From contig NZ_DASZGI010000183.1 in NCBI RefSeq assembly GCF_035938995.1, forward strand, positions 1 to 31,344: 31,344 nt of DNA. The letters run 5' to 3'. This stretch comes from DASZGI01 sp035938995 (GTDB lineage Bacteria; Actinomycetota; Actinomycetes; Streptomycetales; Catenulisporaceae). Below are positions 31,266-31,344 of the stretch, one piece after another (position 1 is the stretch's first letter; every line of letters begins with the position of its first letter). The notes beneath the pieces are model-generated. The model saw only the letters and a program-made list of their open reading frames with translations, was not told where the DNA came from and made no database searches. The translations under genes were made by a program, and so were the position numbers.

Positions 31266-31344
31266 CCGCGACTGGTGATTGGTGATTAGCGATTTGACCT
31301 GTCAGCGGCTCATATAGCCGCCGGGCTGCTGCCACAGTAGAGTG
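31266..31344. other. Right edge after the glucanase gene
   Basis: 79 bp with no gene visible. A 6-bp stem gcggct / agccgc (31306-31311, 31317-31322) with loop catat may serve as a weak terminator for the glucanase gene. The next gene is not in view. Confidence 0.35.

Overview
The window comes from a very high-GC actinobacterium. It carries a mycothiol S-conjugate amidase (mca), a DUF4307 protein, an actinobacterial-type greA, an AfsR/SARP-family regulator, many GTG starts with stop/start overlaps, and probable leaderless promoters. The cell-wall genes (dTDP-L-rhamnose, UDP-galactofuranose, an AftA-like membrane enzyme) suggest a wall containing rhamnose and galactofuranose. Catenulispora/Actinospica-like filamentous actinobacteria are a reasonable guess, but the sequence alone does not settle the genus.

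Layout. (1) 1-4474: a tricorn-protease homologue cut by the left edge (-), a response regulator (-) and a histidine kinase (-), then a second, about 90% identical kinase and regulator pair pointing the other way (+). The two pairs form a large imperfect inverted repeat whose centre has removed the sensor domains. (2) 4539-6838: greA (-), a DUF4307 membrane protein (-) and divergent mca (+), closed by a 15-bp hairpin. (3) 6945-22870: a cell-envelope polysaccharide region. It holds two paralogous large membrane (GT-C-like) proteins flanking a flippase, a polyprenyl-phosphate-sugar-synthase-like GT2 with a DUF2304 partner, a second GT2, UDP-galactopyranose mutase (glf), an AftA-like membrane transferase, an acyltransferase, rmlD-rmlB (-), rmlA-rmlC (+) and a small membrane protein. 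(4) 22871-26163: a duplicated palindromic operator-like element and a large SARP/NB-ARC/TPR regulator. (5) 26164-31344: a gene-poor stretch with a possible gene remnant, a LacI-family repressor, and a 1156-residue secreted enzyme with a GH16 domain, a second clan GH-A-like catalytic domain and three F5/8-type-C carbohydrate-binding modules. Matching LacI-type palindromes lie on both sides of the repressor gene.

How it fits together (inference). RmlABCD and Glf supply dTDP-Rha and UDP-Galf. The GT2/DUF2304 pair would charge a polyprenyl phosphate, the flippase would move lipid-linked material, and the GT-C-like proteins and the AftA-like protein would build the outer part of a wall glycan that the acyltransferase may decorate. 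The LacI/GH16 unit looks like a separate, substrate-induced beta-glucan degradation unit.

The most unusual items are the head-to-head kinase/regulator inverted repeat with a 12-bp minisatellite in one ATP lid, the duplicated operator upstream of the SARP regulator, the GT-C/flippase/GT2-DUF2304 set, and the double-catalytic glucanase.
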